Assembly: GCA_024372495.1 (NCBI GenBank)
Contig: CP099978.1
Coordinates: 1-64,000, forward strand
Direction of reading: 5' to 3'
From: Pseudarthrobacter sp. Fe7
GTDB taxonomy: Bacteria > Actinomycetota > Actinomycetes > Actinomycetales > Micrococcaceae
Length of the DNA stretch: 64,000 nt
Part shown: piece after piece, positions 63,058 to 64,000 of the stretch
Layout: each line of letters opens with the position of its first letter
How positions within the stretch are numbered: the stretch's first letter is position 1
Program-made: the position numbers and the translations under genes
The notes under the pieces: generated by a model
Told to the model about the DNA's origin: nothing
Databases searched by the model: none
Seen by the model: only the letters and a program-made list of their open reading frames with translations

Positions 63058-64000
63058 TAGAGGGCGTCCTTAATCTCGGTGGGCACCATGCTGTGCTTGG
63101 GCAGGACCAGCCCCAGGGGCAGGGACGCGGCGAATGCGGTGTCCTGGGAGCCGTAGGCGCGGCGCAGCAGAACGCGGGCGGTCCCGGAGGTCTGCTCGAT
63201 GGCGGCAACGGCATCCGGCAGGCGATCCTTGTCGGTCACAGTGGCGGTGACAACCATGCCGAAGTTCACCAGTCCCGCACCCTGAGCTTCTTCCTGCGCG
63301 GTCTGCACGGCCGAGCGGGCATCCACCAGTGCCCGTGCCGTGGGCCGGGTACCGGAGGTGATTCGGACGTTGGCGTTGTTCTGGTCCCGCTCAACGACCG
63401 TTGCTGCGCGTGCGGAGTCCATCGGGCGGTACAGCAGGGAGACGCGCTTGCGGTCAATGTCCCCGTGCGGGGCCAGAAGCCGGGACAGGACCGAGGAGTT
63501 TACGGACCCGCGGGGAGCGCCGGTCATGGTCCAGGAGGCCGAGAACGCGGAGTCGTGGCGGTAGTCGTCCCAGCTGGCCTGCGTCGCGGTCGGGCCGACC
63601 TCGCCCCAGCTCAAGGACACCGGCGTGCCGGCCGCGTGGGCTTCGTCAATGATCAGCGCTGCGGGCGGGTCGTAGGCGATCCGCACGACCTCGCAGAGTT
63701 CCTGCGCAGACATGGGACGGGCAATCCCTGCCCCGGTGGACTGCAGCCGTGCCGACAGGCCGGGGATCCGGGACGCCAGGTCGCGGGCGACATCCTCCGG
63801 TGTGCGCTTTTTCGAACCCGCCCGCAGGGAGGCACTGAAGGTCAAGGACACCCAGGCGCGGACCGTGGCCGAGCCTTCCGGGTAGGTGTCGACGACCTCA
63901 TGCAGCATGTCCCTGGCGAACTGCGGAGCGTTCGGGTCGATGTTCATCATGACCTCATTCCGCAGCCGGTACCCGGAGTCCGGGGCGGTCTCAACAGTCA
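63057..64000 (-). CDS. SCO6880-family conjugation protein (3' part, runs off window)
   Basis: Open at the window edge and reading into 64000; 313 residues are visible. Typical SCO6880 segments: RPMSAQELCEVVRIAYDP, WASY-like WDDYRHDSAFSASWTMTGAPRG, LLAPHGDIDRKRVSLLYRP, EEAQGAGLVNFGMVVTATV, ending LPLGLVLPKHSMVP. SCO6880 proteins lie between a VirB6-like and VirB4 protein in actinobacterial systems. Its 5' part should lie beyond this window. Confidence 0.85.
   Translation of the reverse strand, partial: TVETAPDSGYRLRNEVMMNIDPNAPQFARDMLHEVVDTYPEGSATVRAWVSLTFSASLRAGSKKRTPEDVARDLASRIPGLSARLQSTGAGIARPMSAQELCEVVRIAYDPPAALIIDEAHAAGTPVSLSWGEVGPTATQASWDDYRHDSAFSASWTMTGAPRGSVNSSVLSRLLAPHGDIDRKRVSLLYRPMDSARAATVVERDQNNANVRITSGTRPTARALVDARSAVQTAQEEAQGAGLVNFGMVVTATVTDKDRLPDAVAAIEQTSGTARVLLRRAYGSQDTAFAASLPLGLVLPKHSMVPTEIKDAL

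Noticed and set aside
61549..63060. Long open frame on the plus strand opposite VirB4
   Set aside because: It mirrors the codons of the conjugation ATPase, has no ribosome site and no recognisable domain; high-GC DNA often gives such antisense frames.

Overview
The window looks like most of a conjugative or mobilisable plasmid from a high-GC actinobacterium, most likely a Micrococcaceae (Arthrobacter-like) host. The evidence is gene content: a replication protein, a parA/ribbon-helix-helix partition pair, an actinobacterial SCO6880/VirB4/VirD4 secretion set, a MobC-relaxase pair, a LexA-boxed umuDC and no rRNA, tRNA or core housekeeping genes. No species can be fixed from the sequence alone.

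Layout. 1-3.4 kb (minus): start of a type IV secretion operon (CHAP peptidase, lipoprotein, MinD-like ATPase), facing a winged-helix regulator across a 25-bp palindrome. 3.9-6.6 kb: cassette of ImmA-type metallopeptidase, MAB_1171c-like membrane protein, PAP2-like protein and EspR-like XRE regulator. 6.9-10.6 kb: replication and partition. 10.7-17 kb: methylase-helicase and an AbiV-like gene. 17-23 kb: resolvase and a DNA-damage island (SRAP, ligase, DUF6504, umuC, umuD), then DnaA-box-like sites. 23-32.5 kb: an IS110 element and an envelope-stress island lying between two direct copies of a 290-bp structured non-coding element. 32.7-34 kb: ParB-like protein. 34-43 kb: helicase-nuclease candidate and a type I restriction-modification system. 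43-50 kb: small stress and plasmid-maintenance genes (nrdH, ssb, RHH, excisionase-like). 50.2-53.3 kb: an IS21-family element carrying a DUF3024 passenger. 53.3-56.9 kb: mobilisation operon. 57-58.7 kb: hydrolase plus unknown gene pair. 58.8-64 kb (minus): the other half of the secretion operon, running off the window end. The orientation at both ends suggests one long transfer operon across the junction of a circular replicon slightly larger than 64 kb.

How it fits together. The transfer genes (3.3 to 1 kb and 64 to 58.8 kb), the relaxase genes and the large methylase-helicase form the spreading machinery. A palindrome with ACTGAAA half-sites lies before the ImmA cassette, before the methylase-helicase, before the mobilisation genes and just downstream of the XRE gene, so the ImmA/XRE pair may control transfer as one regulon. 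Restriction-modification, AbiV and several unassigned genes add defence; the 27-32 kb island adds stress proteins.

Quality warning. At least 21 places need a one-base correction to restore a conserved protein. Thirteen are an extra base inside AGCT (usually GAGCTG read as GAGCCTG), and most of the rest are a missing base, commonly in a C/G run. They hit unrelated genes, even a transposase subunit, so I treat most as sequencing or assembly artefacts and annotate the restored genes as CDS.
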